Source of the DNA: Hephaestia mangrovi
Lineage (GTDB): Bacteria > Pseudomonadota > Alphaproteobacteria > Sphingomonadales > Sphingomonadaceae
Direction: 5' to 3'
Length of the DNA stretch: 64,000 nucleotides
NCBI RefSeq assembly: GCF_019880555.1
Contig: NZ_JAINVU010000002.1
Coordinates: 620,001 to 684,000 of the forward strand
This document shows positions 1 to 8,328 of the stretch, in pieces (position 1 is the stretch's first letter; each line of letters begins with the position of its first letter). A program made the position numbers and the translations under genes. Under the pieces are notes generated by a model that saw nothing but the letters and a program-made list of their open reading frames with translations, did not search any database and was not told the origin of the DNA.

Positions 1-742
1 TCGCCTGGTAGAGTGGATCGCCGGTAGCGGTCGCCCCGAACGTCTCGCGATAACGGCTGCGGAAACGCTTGATCGAATCGGCATCGAGCAGTGCTTCGGA
101 AGCAGGGAGCAGCGTAAAACTGTCGACGCGACCGGTGGTGCGTTGGTCGGCGGGATCGAAGGTACGCACGCTCTCGATCTCGTCGCCGAAGAAATCGAGC
201 CGGAGCGCCTGTTCCTCGCCGCTCGGGAACAGATCGACGAGGCCGCCGCGGACCGCGAATTCGCCCGAATCGGCAACGGTCTCGACGCGGTGATAGCCAT
301 TGGCCTGGAGCAATTCGGCGAGCGTGTCGCGCCCGATTCGCTCGCCGGGCGCGAGACGCGCGACGAGCTGGCGGATGCGGAACGGAGTGAGCGTGCGCTG
401 TGTGACAGCGTTGGCGGTCGTCACCATCAACTGCGGCGCTTTCGCCGGCTGTTGCAATTTGTGCAGCGCGGCCAGCCGCTCGGCCATCACGCGGAGCGTC
501 GGCGAGGCGCGATCGTAAGGCAGACAGTCCCAGGCCGGGTAGCTGAACACGTCAAGCTCTGGCGCGAAATAGGCGGCTGTCGCGGCAACCGCGCGCATCT
601 CGGCCTCGTCCGCGGCAACGAAGACGGCGCGTTTGTCCGCCGCACGCGCCAGATCGGCGAGCAGCCAAGGCAGGAATCCCGCTGGGACGCCCGAGAGCGT
701 CAGCGGCTCCTTTGCCGAGAGGATTTTAGAGAGATCGGGCAT
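1..742 (-). CDS. mfd: Transcription-repair coupling factor Mfd, N-terminal part (truncated by window edge)
   Basis: The first 247 codons are visible; the rest lies beyond base 1. Mfd is a DNA translocase that removes RNA polymerase stalled at lesions and recruits UvrA. The start MPDLSKIL is followed by a UvrB-homology segment containing YFAPELDVFSYPAWDCLPYD and later VRGGLVDLFPSGEEQALRLD, both typical of the Mfd amino-terminal UvrB-like domain. The helicase motifs are outside the window. The ATG at 742 is the first in-frame start after an intergenic palindromic repeat. It lies downstream of sdhE on the same strand, with recG divergent, an arrangement I recall from sphingomonads. Family assignment is firm; only completeness is unknown. 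Confidence 0.93.
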   Translation of the reverse strand, partial: MPDLSKILSAKEPLTLSGVPAGFLPWLLADLARAADKRAVFVAADEAEMRAVAATAAYFAPELDVFSYPAWDCLPYDRASPTLRVMAERLAALHKLQQPAKAPQLMVTTANAVTQRTLTPFRIRQLVARLAPGERIGRDTLAELLQANGYHRVETVADSGEFAVRGGLVDLFPSGEEQALRLDFFGDEIESVRTFDPADQRTTGRVDSFTLLPASEALLDADSIKRFRSRYRETFGATATGDPLYQA

Positions 743-760
743 GGGGTCGTGAGAAAATCC

Positions 761-843
761 GGTCGTGCTGAGCTTGTCGAAGCACCGCACTTTTCGTGGT
801 GGGAAGATAGAACGGCCCTTCGACAAGCTCAGGGCGAACGGGG
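761..843. repeat. Sphingomonad palindromic repeat, family 1, copy A
   Basis: Imperfect inverted repeat between sdhE and mfd. The left arm (763-786) contains GTGCTGAGCTTGTCGAAG and the right arm (816-842) contains CTTCGACAAGCTCAGGGCGA. The arms flank about 30 bases of unrelated sequence. The same TTCGACAAGCTCAG core occurs again at 1240-1260 and 36082-36106. The element abuts the sdhE stop codon and fills the gap before mfd. It could act as a REP-like mRNA-stabilising or mobile palindrome; function is inferred only. Confidence 0.8.
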
Positions 844-1110
844 CTATTCAGCGACGGGCACGTATCCCAGTGCCTTCAACTGCGTCATCATCGGCCCCTC
901 CCAACGCGCAGGGACGGCGATCGACCCGATCGCCCAGCCCATGATGTCGACGTCCTGCTCTTCCAGCAGTGTCTCGAACCAGTCGACTTCCTGATCCGAC
1001 CAGTTCGCCGAATGCGTGTCGAAAAAGCCGCCGATTAGCAGATCGGCCTCCTTCGTGCCGCGGTGCCAGGCGCGAAAGCGCAGGCGTTTCATTCGGGTTT
1101 GTCGATCCAT
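844..1110 (-). CDS. sdhE: FAD assembly factor SdhE (succinate dehydrogenase assembly factor 2)
   Basis: 88-residue protein, the usual SdhE size. It promotes covalent flavinylation of the SdhA subunit of succinate dehydrogenase. The signature RGTKEADLL (RGxxE, with the Arg-Gly pair that contacts SdhA) occurs near residue 17, followed by WFETLLEEQDVDIMGWAIG, matching the conserved EQxDxxLxxW-type helix. The start MDRQTRMKRLRFRAWHRGT at 1110 fits the family; a longer frame to 1161 adds residues not typical of it. It precedes mfd on the same strand, separated by a palindromic repeat, and is divergent from recG. Confidence 0.93.
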   Translation of the reverse strand: MDRQTRMKRLRFRAWHRGTKEADLLIGGFFDTHSANWSDQEVDWFETLLEEQDVDIMGWAIGSIAVPARWEGPMMTQLKALGYVPVAE

Positions 1111-1180
1111 GCTTTCGTCCCATAGGCAATCGGCCGGCAGCCGTTCGACGGCAGTCGGCACCGAATCAACGCCCGCTCGC

Positions 1181-1263
1181 CCCGCGCTTGTCGAAGGGCC
1201 GTCCTTTCCGTTACGTCGAGGCAGAAGAAGGACGGGGCTTCGACAAGCTCAGCCCGAACGGGT
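1181..1263. repeat. Sphingomonad palindromic repeat, family 1, copy B
   Basis: Second copy of the inverted repeat, in the divergent sdhE-recG gap. The left arm (about 1183-1210, CGCTTGTCGAAGGGCCGTCC) pairs with the right arm (about 1229-1256), which contains GGACGGGGCTTCGACAAGC. About 20 bases lie between the arms. It ends about 23 bp upstream of the recG ATG, so it would be part of the recG leader or promoter region. Confidence 0.8.
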
Positions 1264-1285
1264 GTGGAGTAGAACCCAGATAGTC

Positions 1286-3346
1286 ATGCGCCCCGAAATC
1301 CTCAATCCGCTGTTCGCCGAGATCACCGCGCTCAAGGGCATCGGTCCGCAATTGGCCAAGCCGCTCGAACGCCTGGGCATTGCGCGGGTCGTCGACGCCG
1401 CGTTCCATTTGCCGACCGGTTTCATCGATCGCGTGCCCCGAGACGAGTTGATGCAGGCCGATGTCGGCCGCACCATCGCGATCACGCTGACGCCGGTCGA
1501 CTATCGCACCAGCGCCGGCCGTGGCCCGACGCGCGTGCGCGCCATCGATGCTCACGGCAATTACGTCAGCCTGGTCTATTTCGGCGGCTCGACCGGCTGG
1601 GTGAAGAAGCTGCTGCCGTTGAATGAGCCCCGCCGCATTTCCGGTCGGCTGGAACAATATGGCCAGGACCTGCAAATCGTTCATCCCGATTATGTCCTTG
1701 CCCCCGAAGAGGCCGCCGATCAGCCCGAGCGCGAGGCGATCTATCCGTTGTCCGAAGGCCTTACCGCACGCCGCATGGGGCAGCTCGCTGCGCAAGCGAT
1801 AGAACGCGCTCCCGATCTTCCCGAATGGATCGAGCCGGGCCTCAGGGCGCGCCACCAATGGCCACATTGGCGCGAAGCGCTCGCCCGTATCCATGCCGAT
1901 CCGGCTGACGCCATCGCCCGGACGCGGCTCGCTTATGATGAAGTGTTCGCCAACCAGCTCGCACTGATGCTTGTCCGGGCCGCCTCGCGTGGCCGTCGCG
2001 GCTGGCCGCTCGCCGGCGACGGGCGGTTGCGTGCGATGCTCAATCTTCCTTACGCGCCGACGGGGGCGCAATCGCGCAGCGTTGCCGAGATAGAGGGCGA
2101 TATGGCGCAATCGCAGCCGATGCTCCGCTTGCTGCAAGGTGACGTCGGCGCCGGCAAGACGCTGGTTGCCGCGATGGCGATGCTGATCGCGGTCGAGGCA
2201 GGGGCGCAAGCCGCCTTCCTCGCGCCCACCGAAATCCTCGCTCGCCAGCATTTCGAGACGCTGCAGCGCCTGCTCGCGGGGCTGCCGGTCAACCTCGCGA
2301 TCCTCACCGGCCGCGACAAGGGGCGCACGCGTGAAGCGACGCTCATGGGGCTTGCCGATGGCTCGATCCATATCCTCGTTGGCACGCATGCGATCTTCCA
2401 GCAGGCGGTCGCGTACAAGGAGCTCGGTCTCGTCGTGGTCGACGAACAGCATCGCTTCGGTGTCGCGCAGCGGATGCTATTGACCCAAAAGGCCGAACGC
2501 CCGCCGCATCTCCTTGCCATGACCGCCACGCCGATCCCGCGCACGCTTACCCTCGCGCAATACGGCGAGATGGACCAAAGCCGCCTCGACGAAATGCCGC
2601 CCGGTCGTCAGCCGATCGAAACCCGCGTCATCTCCGAGGATCGTCTTCCCGACGTCGTCGAGGCGCTCGGTCGCCATCTCGCGGCCGGCGGCCAGGCCTA
2701 TTGGGTCTGCCCGCTGGTCGAGGAAAGCGAAAAATCCGATCTCGCCGCAGCCGAGGATCGCGCCGCCACTTTGCGCGCCCGTTTCGGCGACAAGGTCGGG
2801 CTCGTTCACGGCCGCATGAAGGGGCCGGAGAAAGACGCGGTGATGGCCGATTTTGCGGGCGGCCGCACCGGCGTTCTCGTCGCCACCACGGTGATCGAGG
2901 TCGGCGTCGACGTTCCCAATGCCACGCTGATCGTCATCGAGCATGCTGATCGCTTCGGCCTCGCCCAGCTCCACCAGCTTCGCGGCCGGGTCGGACGGGG
3001 GAGTGAGGCGTCGAACTGCCTGCTGATCCGCGGCGGCAATCTGAGCGAAACCGCGCGGGCGCGCCTGGCGCTGATGCGCGAGACCAACGACGGCTTCCGC
3101 ATTGCCGAGGAGGATCTGCGGCTGCGCGGTGCCGGAGAGCTGCTCGGCACACGCCAATCGGGTGAGGCGGCGTTTCGCCTGGCGACGCCGGAGATGCTCG
3201 GCGACCTGTTGCCTGTTGCCACTGATGACGCCCGGCTGCTGATCGATCGCGACGGTGGCCTTCGAGGCGAGCGGGGAGAGGCTGCGCGAATAGCGCTCTA
3301 CCTCTTCGACAGGGACGCTGGCGTCGAGCTGCTACGGTCCGGCTGA
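1286..3346 (+). CDS. recG: ATP-dependent DNA helicase RecG
   Basis: 686 residues, the normal RecG length. RecG remodels stalled replication forks and branch-migrates Holliday junctions. An N-terminal wedge/OB-fold domain begins with the helix-hairpin-like LKGIGPQLAKPLERLGI. Walker A is GDVGAGKT at 285-292, the DEQH box is at 386-389 (DEQHRFGV), and motif III is MTATPIPRTL. The C-terminal helicase lobe carries RGRVGRG and RQSGE. The start MRPEILNPL at 1286 is chosen because the upstream extension of the frame runs through a palindromic repeat. It is divergent from sdhE-mfd. Confidence 0.96.
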   Translation: MRPEILNPLFAEITALKGIGPQLAKPLERLGIARVVDAAFHLPTGFIDRVPRDELMQADVGRTIAITLTPVDYRTSAGRGPTRVRAIDAHGNYVSLVYFGGSTGWVKKLLPLNEPRRISGRLEQYGQDLQIVHPDYVLAPEEAADQPEREAIYPLSEGLTARRMGQLAAQAIERAPDLPEWIEPGLRARHQWPHWREALARIHADPADAIARTRLAYDEVFANQLALMLVRAASRGRRGWPLAGDGRLRAMLNLPYAPTGAQSRSVAEIEGDMAQSQPMLRLLQGDVGAGKTLVAAMAMLIAVEAGAQAAFLAPTEILARQHFETLQRLLAGLPVNLAILTGRDKGRTREATLMGLADGSIHILVGTHAIFQQAVAYKELGLVVVDEQHRFGVAQRMLLTQKAERPPHLLAMTATPIPRTLTLAQYGEMDQSRLDEMPPGRQPIETRVISEDRLPDVVEALGRHLAAGGQAYWVCPLVEESEKSDLAAAEDRAATLRARFGDKVGLVHGRMKGPEKDAVMADFAGGRTGVLVATTVIEVGVDVPNATLIVIEHADRFGLAQLHQLRGRVGRGSEASNCLLIRGGNLSETARARLALMRETNDGFRIAEEDLRLRGAGELLGTRQSGEAAFRLATPEMLGDLLPVATDDARLLIDRDGGLRGERGEAARIALYLFDRDAGVELLRSG

Positions 3347-3402
3347 TCGGCGTTGAAAACTCCAAATCGGATGAAAGCCGCGATGAACGGATTGGCATTC
3401 CG

Positions 3403-3433
3403 TTAACAGGCGTCTGGCATGGGGAAGTATAGC
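3403..3433 (+). promoter_or_regulatory. Possible sigma-70-type promoter of the A-PCP gene
   Basis: TTAACA (3403-3408) resembles a -35 box (one mismatch to TTGACA) and TATAGC (3428-3433) resembles a -10 box. The spacing of 19 bases is longer than ideal. The ATG of the downstream gene is at 3456, with a purine-rich ribosome site GAGAGGAAG at 3446-3454. This is weak, sequence-only evidence. Confidence 0.3.
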
Positions 3434-3455
3434 ACTTGCCACGACGAGAGGAAGA

Positions 3456-5300
3456 ATGTCGCGCTACCTCCGCAAATTAGCCGCCGGATTAGGTCGCCGG
3501 GAAGACCATTCCGACCGGCAGGCCCCGGTTCACCGGCTGGTATCGGAGATGGCAGCGTCTGATCCCTCCGCTATCGCGATTCGGGATGGCAATCGCGATA
3601 TTACGCGTGGCGAGTTGCTCGACCGCTCCGGATTTCTGGCGGAGAGACTCGCGGATCGGGGTGTGGAGCGCGGAGCCGTCGTTGCAGCTCGGCTTGATCG
3701 GTCTCCCGAGCATATCATCGCCTGTCTGGCGATACTCCGCGCCGGCGGGGCATTCATGAGCCTGGATCCCACCGACCCCGTAGAACGAGCCAGATCGCTG
3801 ATCGCGGACGCCGGCGCCGCAGCGATCGTTACGGACGACGTCCGAGCCGCCGATCATCCTGATATTGCGGTGGTCGTAAGCCAGGAACGGCGTCGCCGCT
3901 CAGTGGAGTTCCCCTTCGACATCGATGCCGAAGATCTGGCTTATATTGCGTACACCTCGGGATCGACCGGATCACCAAACGCGGCCGAAATTACGCATGG
4001 CAACCTGATCAACCTCGTCAATTGGACGCACGAGGCGTTCGATATCAGCGAGAACGATCGCGTCAGCCTCTCGCTCGGGCTCGCGTTCGATGCGGCGATC
4101 TGGGAATTATGGCCTGCGTTGACGGCGGGAGCGACGGTTCATGTCATGAGCGACATCGTCCGCAACTCCCCCAAACTCCTGTATCGCGAATTGCTCGATC
4201 AAGGGATCACGATCGCCACCGTGCCGACCGCTATCGCCGAAGCCTTGATCGCGATGGATTGGCCGGCCGATACGCCACTTCGCTATCTGCTGACCGGGGG
4301 TGACGTTCTGCGCGCTTATCCGCGCCGAGACCTGCCCTTTGACCTGGTCAATAATTACGGACCGACCGAATGTACCTGCGAGGCAACGTGGGCGCTGGTT
4401 CCCGCGGGCACCGCAAACAATCGCGGCTTGCCGGCGATCGGACGCCCGATCGGCGGCGTCGCCATTCATCTGCTCGACGAGGCGCAGCGTCCGGTTCCGC
4501 CGGGAACTGAGGGCGAAATCTGGATCGCCGGTAAAAGCGTTGGGCGAGGCTACCGCAACAAGCCAGCGCTGACGGCGGCCCGGTTTCGCCCCGATCCCTT
4601 CTCCGGTGTTCGTGGTGCGCGGATGTATCGCACAGGTGATCGCGGCCGGTTGCTTGCCAACGGCGAGATTGCGTTTTGCGGGCGGGGCGACCGGCAGGTC
4701 AAGATCGGCGGTGTACGGATCGAGCTTAACGAAATCGCCCTCGCTCTCCAGACACATGCCGACGTTGCAACGGCGATCGTCACGGCGCCGGAGACCGACG
4801 GCGGTAGATCGCTGATCGCCCATATCGTACCGACCGACCCGTCGCGCCCGCCTGGGGCGATCGAATTGCGTCGATTTCTCTACGATCGCCTGCCGCGCGC
4901 CTATATTCCGCGGGCGTTCATCTGCATCGATGCAGTGCCCCTCACCCGAAACGGCAAGATTGATTTTGCCGCACTGCCGACGCCAGCGTCGGACGAAAGA
5001 CCCGTTCGGTGCGGTGACGACCTGTCACTGGCGGAGCGCAGGGTAGCCGATATCGTGGGCGACGTGATCGGTGTGGACCACGTTGTGCTGGACGACAATT
5101 TTTTCCTGCTCGGCGGCCAATCGCTGCAGGCGACGGAGGTAGTCGTCCGCTGCCGGGAGGTGTTCGCCGTGAAGATCGAGCTCAGCGATCTTTTCGAGGC
5201 CGATACGATCGGCGCGTTCGCGGCCAGGATCGAGGCACGGATCGCGCAACATGTGGCGCAATTGTCTGATGAGGAAGTCCGCGCGGCGCTTCGCAGCTAG
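3456..5300 (+). CDS. Orphan NRPS-like protein: adenylation domain plus peptidyl carrier protein
   Basis: 614-residue A-PCP didomain with no condensation or thioesterase domain. It should activate an amino acid with ATP and load it on its own carrier. A3 loop YTSGSTGSPN starts at 166, but the usual PKG is replaced by PNA. A4 is FDAAIWELW at 211 with Asp212 kept, suggesting an alpha-amino acid. A5 is NNYGPTE at 299, A7 YRTGD, and A10 is NGKID with Lys501. The carrier motif GGQSL has phosphopantetheine Ser556. The tail LSDEEVRAALRS resembles NRPS termini. By alignment to GrsA I read the pocket as D-A-W-T-L-G-N-C-E-K and cannot assign a substrate. No other biosynthetic gene or phosphopantetheinyl transferase is nearby. 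It converges on the PilZ gene, with stops overlapping. Confidence 0.88.
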   Translation: MSRYLRKLAAGLGRREDHSDRQAPVHRLVSEMAASDPSAIAIRDGNRDITRGELLDRSGFLAERLADRGVERGAVVAARLDRSPEHIIACLAILRAGGAFMSLDPTDPVERARSLIADAGAAAIVTDDVRAADHPDIAVVVSQERRRRSVEFPFDIDAEDLAYIAYTSGSTGSPNAAEITHGNLINLVNWTHEAFDISENDRVSLSLGLAFDAAIWELWPALTAGATVHVMSDIVRNSPKLLYRELLDQGITIATVPTAIAEALIAMDWPADTPLRYLLTGGDVLRAYPRRDLPFDLVNNYGPTECTCEATWALVPAGTANNRGLPAIGRPIGGVAIHLLDEAQRPVPPGTEGEIWIAGKSVGRGYRNKPALTAARFRPDPFSGVRGARMYRTGDRGRLLANGEIAFCGRGDRQVKIGGVRIELNEIALALQTHADVATAIVTAPETDGGRSLIAHIVPTDPSRPPGAIELRRFLYDRLPRAYIPRAFICIDAVPLTRNGKIDFAALPTPASDERPVRCGDDLSLAERRVADIVGDVIGVDHVVLDDNFFLLGGQSLQATEVVVRCREVFAVKIELSDLFEADTIGAFAARIEARIAQHVAQLSDEEVRAALRS

Positions 5301-5617
5301 CGGTTCTTCACCATGATCGCGAGCAGCTCGTAATAATCGCTGAGCGCGATCGGCTGGTCGAGCTGGCAACCGATCCGGCCGCCGAGCGACCAGCGGACTT
5401 CGGCGACCACGACGCCGACGACGGGAAGCGTCACCCTGATGCGATCGCCGGTTTCGAACGAGGCCTCGCAGCGGGCCATCAGGCCGAGCGCGGAGATATT
5501 GACGATGAGCAGGTTGAGCGGTTGCGCCGCGGCGCCGAAACCCCGCGTCCGGTAATGAACCTCGTCTCTCGCGACAAGACGGTCATCCTTGACCGCCAGC
5601 CGTGCGTAACCACTCAT
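5297..5617 (-). CDS. PilZ domain protein (putative c-di-GMP receptor)
   Basis: 106-residue single-domain protein. PilZ domains bind c-di-GMP and modulate motility, polysaccharide synthesis or enzyme partners. The two ligand motifs appear present: Arg13-x-x-x-Arg17 (RLVAR) and NISALG at 40-45, matching [D/N]xSxxG. A beta-barrel pattern follows (GDRIRVTLPVVGVVVAEVRW). The start MSGYARLAVKDDR at 5617 is favoured because an in-frame upstream extension has no PilZ character and crosses into tyrS. Its stop overlaps the stop of the A-PCP gene, so the two are convergent. No link in function is evident. Confidence 0.82.
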   Translation of the reverse strand: MSGYARLAVKDDRLVARDEVHYRTRGFGAAAQPLNLLIVNISALGLMARCEASFETGDRIRVTLPVVGVVVAEVRWSLGGRIGCQLDQPIALSDYYELLAIMVKNR

Positions 5618-5712
5618 ATCTGCGCCCCTCCCATTGGCTGGGATGTCTGATAAATAAAGACACAAGCGTAAATCACGCGGCAACGAAGCTGGTTGACGAA
5701 ACCTTGCCAGGG

Positions 5713-6939
5713 TTAACGCGTGAGCAGCCCGTGATGCTTCTTGCCCGCGGAAATCCTGACGTTTTCGCCGCCGACGTTGATGACGAGATTTTCGTCCGAC
5801 ACCTTTTCGCCATCGACGCGGGCGCCGCCGCCCTTGATGAGTCGCCGCGCTTCGCCTTTCGAGGCGACGAGGCCGAGCGCGACGAGCGCATCGACGATGC
5901 CGATTTCGCCGGCGGAAACGGCGTGGCTCGGCAAGGCTTCGCCGGCCGTTCCTTCTTCGAACGTCTTGCGCGCGGTTTCGGCGGCTTCGGCGGCAGCGGC
6001 CTCGCCGCGACACATCGCGGTAGCGGCATCGGCGAGCACTTTCTTGGCCTCGTTGATCTCGGCGCCTTCGAGCGCCTCGAGCCGGGCGATCTCGTCAAGC
6101 GGAATGTCAGTGAACAAGCGCATGAAGCGGCCGACGTCGCGATCGTCGGTGTTGCGCCAGAACTGCCAGTAATCATAGGCCGAGAGCTGCGCCTCGTTGA
6201 GCCACACCGCCCCCGACACCGTCTTGCCCATCTTGCCGCCATCGGCGGTGGTGATGAGCGGCGTCGTGACGCCATAGACCTCTGTGCCGTCCATGCGGCG
6301 CGCAAGCTCGATGCCGTTGACGATATTGCCCCATTGATCCGATCCGCCCATCTGCAGCCGGCATCCGGCGCGGCGCGACAGTTCGAGGAAATCGTAGGCC
6401 TGCAGGATCATGTAGTTGAATTCGAGGAACGACAACGATTGCTCGCGATCGAGCCGGAGCTTGACCGAATCGAAGCTGAGCATCCGGTTGACCGAGAAAT
6501 GCTGGCCGACATCGCGCAGGAACGGGATATATTCGAGCTTGTCGAGCCAATCGGCATTGTCGAGCATGATCGCATCCGACGGACCATCGCCGAAGGTCAG
6601 GAACCGTTCGAACACCTGCTTGATCGAGGCAATGTTGCCGGCGATCGTCTCCGTCGTCATCAGCTTGCGCGCCTCGTCCTTGAACGAGGGATCGCCGATC
6701 TTGCCGGTACCGCCGCCCATCAGCACGATCGGCTTGTGGCCGGCCTGCTGAAGGCGGCGCAACAGCATGATCTGCACCAGGCTGCCGACGTGAAGCGAGG
6801 GCGCGGTGGGATCGAAGCCGATGTAGCCGGGCACGATACCCTTCACCGCGAGGGCATCGAGCCCGGCGGCGTCGGTGAGCTGGTGGATATAGCCGCGCTG
6901 ATCGAGCAGGCGGAGCAGATCTGAGCTGTAAGTCGTCAT
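5713..6939 (-). CDS. tyrS: Tyrosyl-tRNA synthetase
   Basis: 408 residues, class I aminoacyl-tRNA synthetase. The HIGH-type motif appears as PSLHVGS and the KMSKS-type loop as KMGKT, both standard TyrRS variants. GGSDQWGNI and GYIGFDPTA are TyrS signatures. A C-terminal S4 RNA-binding domain ends the protein ([18 protein letters not shown]). The ATG at 6939 ([17 protein letters not shown]) matches the usual start; the frame remains open for 59 codons upstream but without family similarity. It precedes the PilZ gene on the same strand with a gap of about 95 bp. Confidence 0.96.
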   Translation of the reverse strand: MTTYSSDLLRLLDQRGYIHQLTDAAGLDALAVKGIVPGYIGFDPTAPSLHVGSLVQIMLLRRLQQAGHKPIVLMGGGTGKIGDPSFKDEARKLMTTETIAGNIASIKQVFERFLTFGDGPSDAIMLDNADWLDKLEYIPFLRDVGQHFSVNRMLSFDSVKLRLDREQSLSFLEFNYMILQAYDFLELSRRAGCRLQMGGSDQWGNIVNGIELARRMDGTEVYGVTTPLITTADGGKMGKTVSGAVWLNEAQLSAYDYWQFWRNTDDRDVGRFMRLFTDIPLDEIARLEALEGAEINEAKKVLADAATAMCRGEAAAAEAAETARKTFEEGTAGEALPSHAVSAGEIGIVDALVALGLVASKGEARRLIKGGGARVDGEKVSDENLVINVGGENVRISAGKKHHGLLTR

Positions 6940-7208
6940 GACGGAGGCGCGCTTAGCATGGCGATCAGCGACCGTCATCCCGCCGAAAGCGCATGCGTCG
7001 CGCCGAAGAACGAAGCCGGAAATGCCGTTTTTCGGAGCCAGTGACTCCGGGTGAAGTGGAGAAAGTGGAGAGTGTCGCGCGCCTTTGCTCACGGTGCGAC
7101 GAACGACAAGATTCAACCATGCGGTTCAACGTGGCGCGTACCTGCTGCATGGCGATTCGTGTCGCAGCAAATCTCCAACATTTCCAGCGAAATGAGGAGG
7201 GTTGAACC
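6940..7208. other. Intergenic region between tyrS and the NlpD-like gene
   Basis: About 270 bases upstream of tyrS and downstream of the lipoprotein gene, both on the minus strand. Any tyrS promoter should lie here. I see short purine-rich stretches but no strong hairpin-plus-T-run terminator, no clear T-box and no convincing gene. Confidence 0.4.
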
Positions 7209-8282
7209 CTATCCCGACAGCTTGCCGAGCGGATCGACAGGATCGCGGCCCTTGCGGATTTCGAAGTGCACACTGGGCTGATCGACCGCGCCGGTTTCAC
7301 CCGATACCGCGATCTCCTGACCGCGCTTGACCGACTGGCCGCGGCGGACCAGCAACTCTTTCGCGTTGCCGTAGACGGTGGTGTAGCCGTCGCCATGTTT
7401 GACGATTACCAGGCCGCCCAGCGAGGGGATGCTGCTGCCGACATAGGCGACGACACCATCGGCCGCCGCGAGTACCGGCGTGCCTTCGGGGACGGCGATC
7501 TGGATGCCGTCACTGCGCACGCCGCTCTTGCCCGGACCGAAGCCGGTGACGACGCGACCGTGCACCGGCCAGGAAAAACCGCCGATCAGTTTCGAGGGCG
7601 TCTCGATCGGCGTGGTTGAAGCAAGCACGCGACGCGAGGTAGAACTAGGTGCGGCGGGCCGGGCATTGCCGGCAAGCGCCGGTTCGGAGCCAGTGACGAG
7701 ATCGCCGATATCGAGATGGAAGGCAGCAGCGCGTTGCGCGGCCGTCGAACCCGACGGCAGTGGGGGCGGGGTGCCGCCGCCGGGAATCAGCAGCCGCCAG
7801 CCGGCGCGCAGCAGATACGGCTCGCTGAGGCCGTTGGCGTCGATAATGTCCGACCAATGAACGCCATAGGCCTGGGCGATGGCGATGCCGGTGTCGCCGC
7901 GAACGATGAGATGATAGCGGCCGCCGGGAATGGTGAGCTGCTCGCCGGGCGTGACGGCATAAGGTTGCGACAGCCCGTTGGCGCGCGCGATCGCGAGGAT
8001 TCCGGCGCCGGTGCGATCGGCGATCCGGCGCAGCGTGTCGCCGGGCCGGACGGTATAGGTCGATGCCGGGACGAACCGGCCGGTGGGCGTCGCGGGATGG
8101 GCTTCCCAGGCTGGTTGCGATGCCGGCAGCGCGGAAACCTGCTCCTCGCCGGCACGGGAGGGGGCGGGAGCCGGGTTATTGGCACTGCGATAATAATCCG
8201 GCGGCGGCGCGACCTGGGGGATGCACCCGCCGAGCAACATTGCAAGGCCCAGCAAGGCAAGCGGCGCGCGCATCTCGTTCAT
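7209..8282 (-). CDS. NlpD/EnvC-like LysM lipoprotein with degenerate M23 domain
   Basis: 357-residue lipoprotein. The signal peptide ends in LLGGC, with lipidated Cys20. Two LysM peptidoglycan-binding repeats follow, at about 76-120 (YTVRPGDTLRRIADRTG) and 123-168. The LytM/M23 domain spans about 255-350. Its zinc ligands look lost: the usual HxGID is SDGIQ (Ser257, Gln261) and HxH is SVH (Ser337). It is therefore probably a non-catalytic amidase activator like NlpD or EnvC rather than an endopeptidase. Start choice: ATG at 8282 has GGGGGA just upstream; ATG at 8294 and 8273 are alternatives. It lies 46 bp downstream of argJ on the same strand. Confidence 0.85.
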   Translation of the reverse strand: MNEMRAPLALLGLAMLLGGCIPQVAPPPDYYRSANNPAPAPSRAGEEQVSALPASQPAWEAHPATPTGRFVPASTYTVRPGDTLRRIADRTGAGILAIARANGLSQPYAVTPGEQLTIPGGRYHLIVRGDTGIAIAQAYGVHWSDIIDANGLSEPYLLRAGWRLLIPGGGTPPPLPSGSTAAQRAAAFHLDIGDLVTGSEPALAGNARPAAPSSTSRRVLASTTPIETPSKLIGGFSWPVHGRVVTGFGPGKSGVRSDGIQIAVPEGTPVLAAADGVVAYVGSSIPSLGGLVIVKHGDGYTTVYGNAKELLVRRGQSVKRGQEIAVSGETGAVDQPSVHFEIRKGRDPVDPLGKLSG

Positions 8283-8328
8283 CCGATCCCCCATTTGCGC
8301 GGCGAGCTCCAACCCGGCCGCCCCGCGA

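Noticed and set aside
3456..5300. Acyl-CoA ligase rather than NRPS adenylation domain
   Set aside because: The FDAAIWELW Asp, NNYGPTE and attached carrier domain fit amino-acid-activating NRPS domains better.
5602..6924. 440-codon plus-strand frame opposite tyrS
   Set aside because: Antisense to TyrRS with no domain signature; explained by absence of TA-rich codons.
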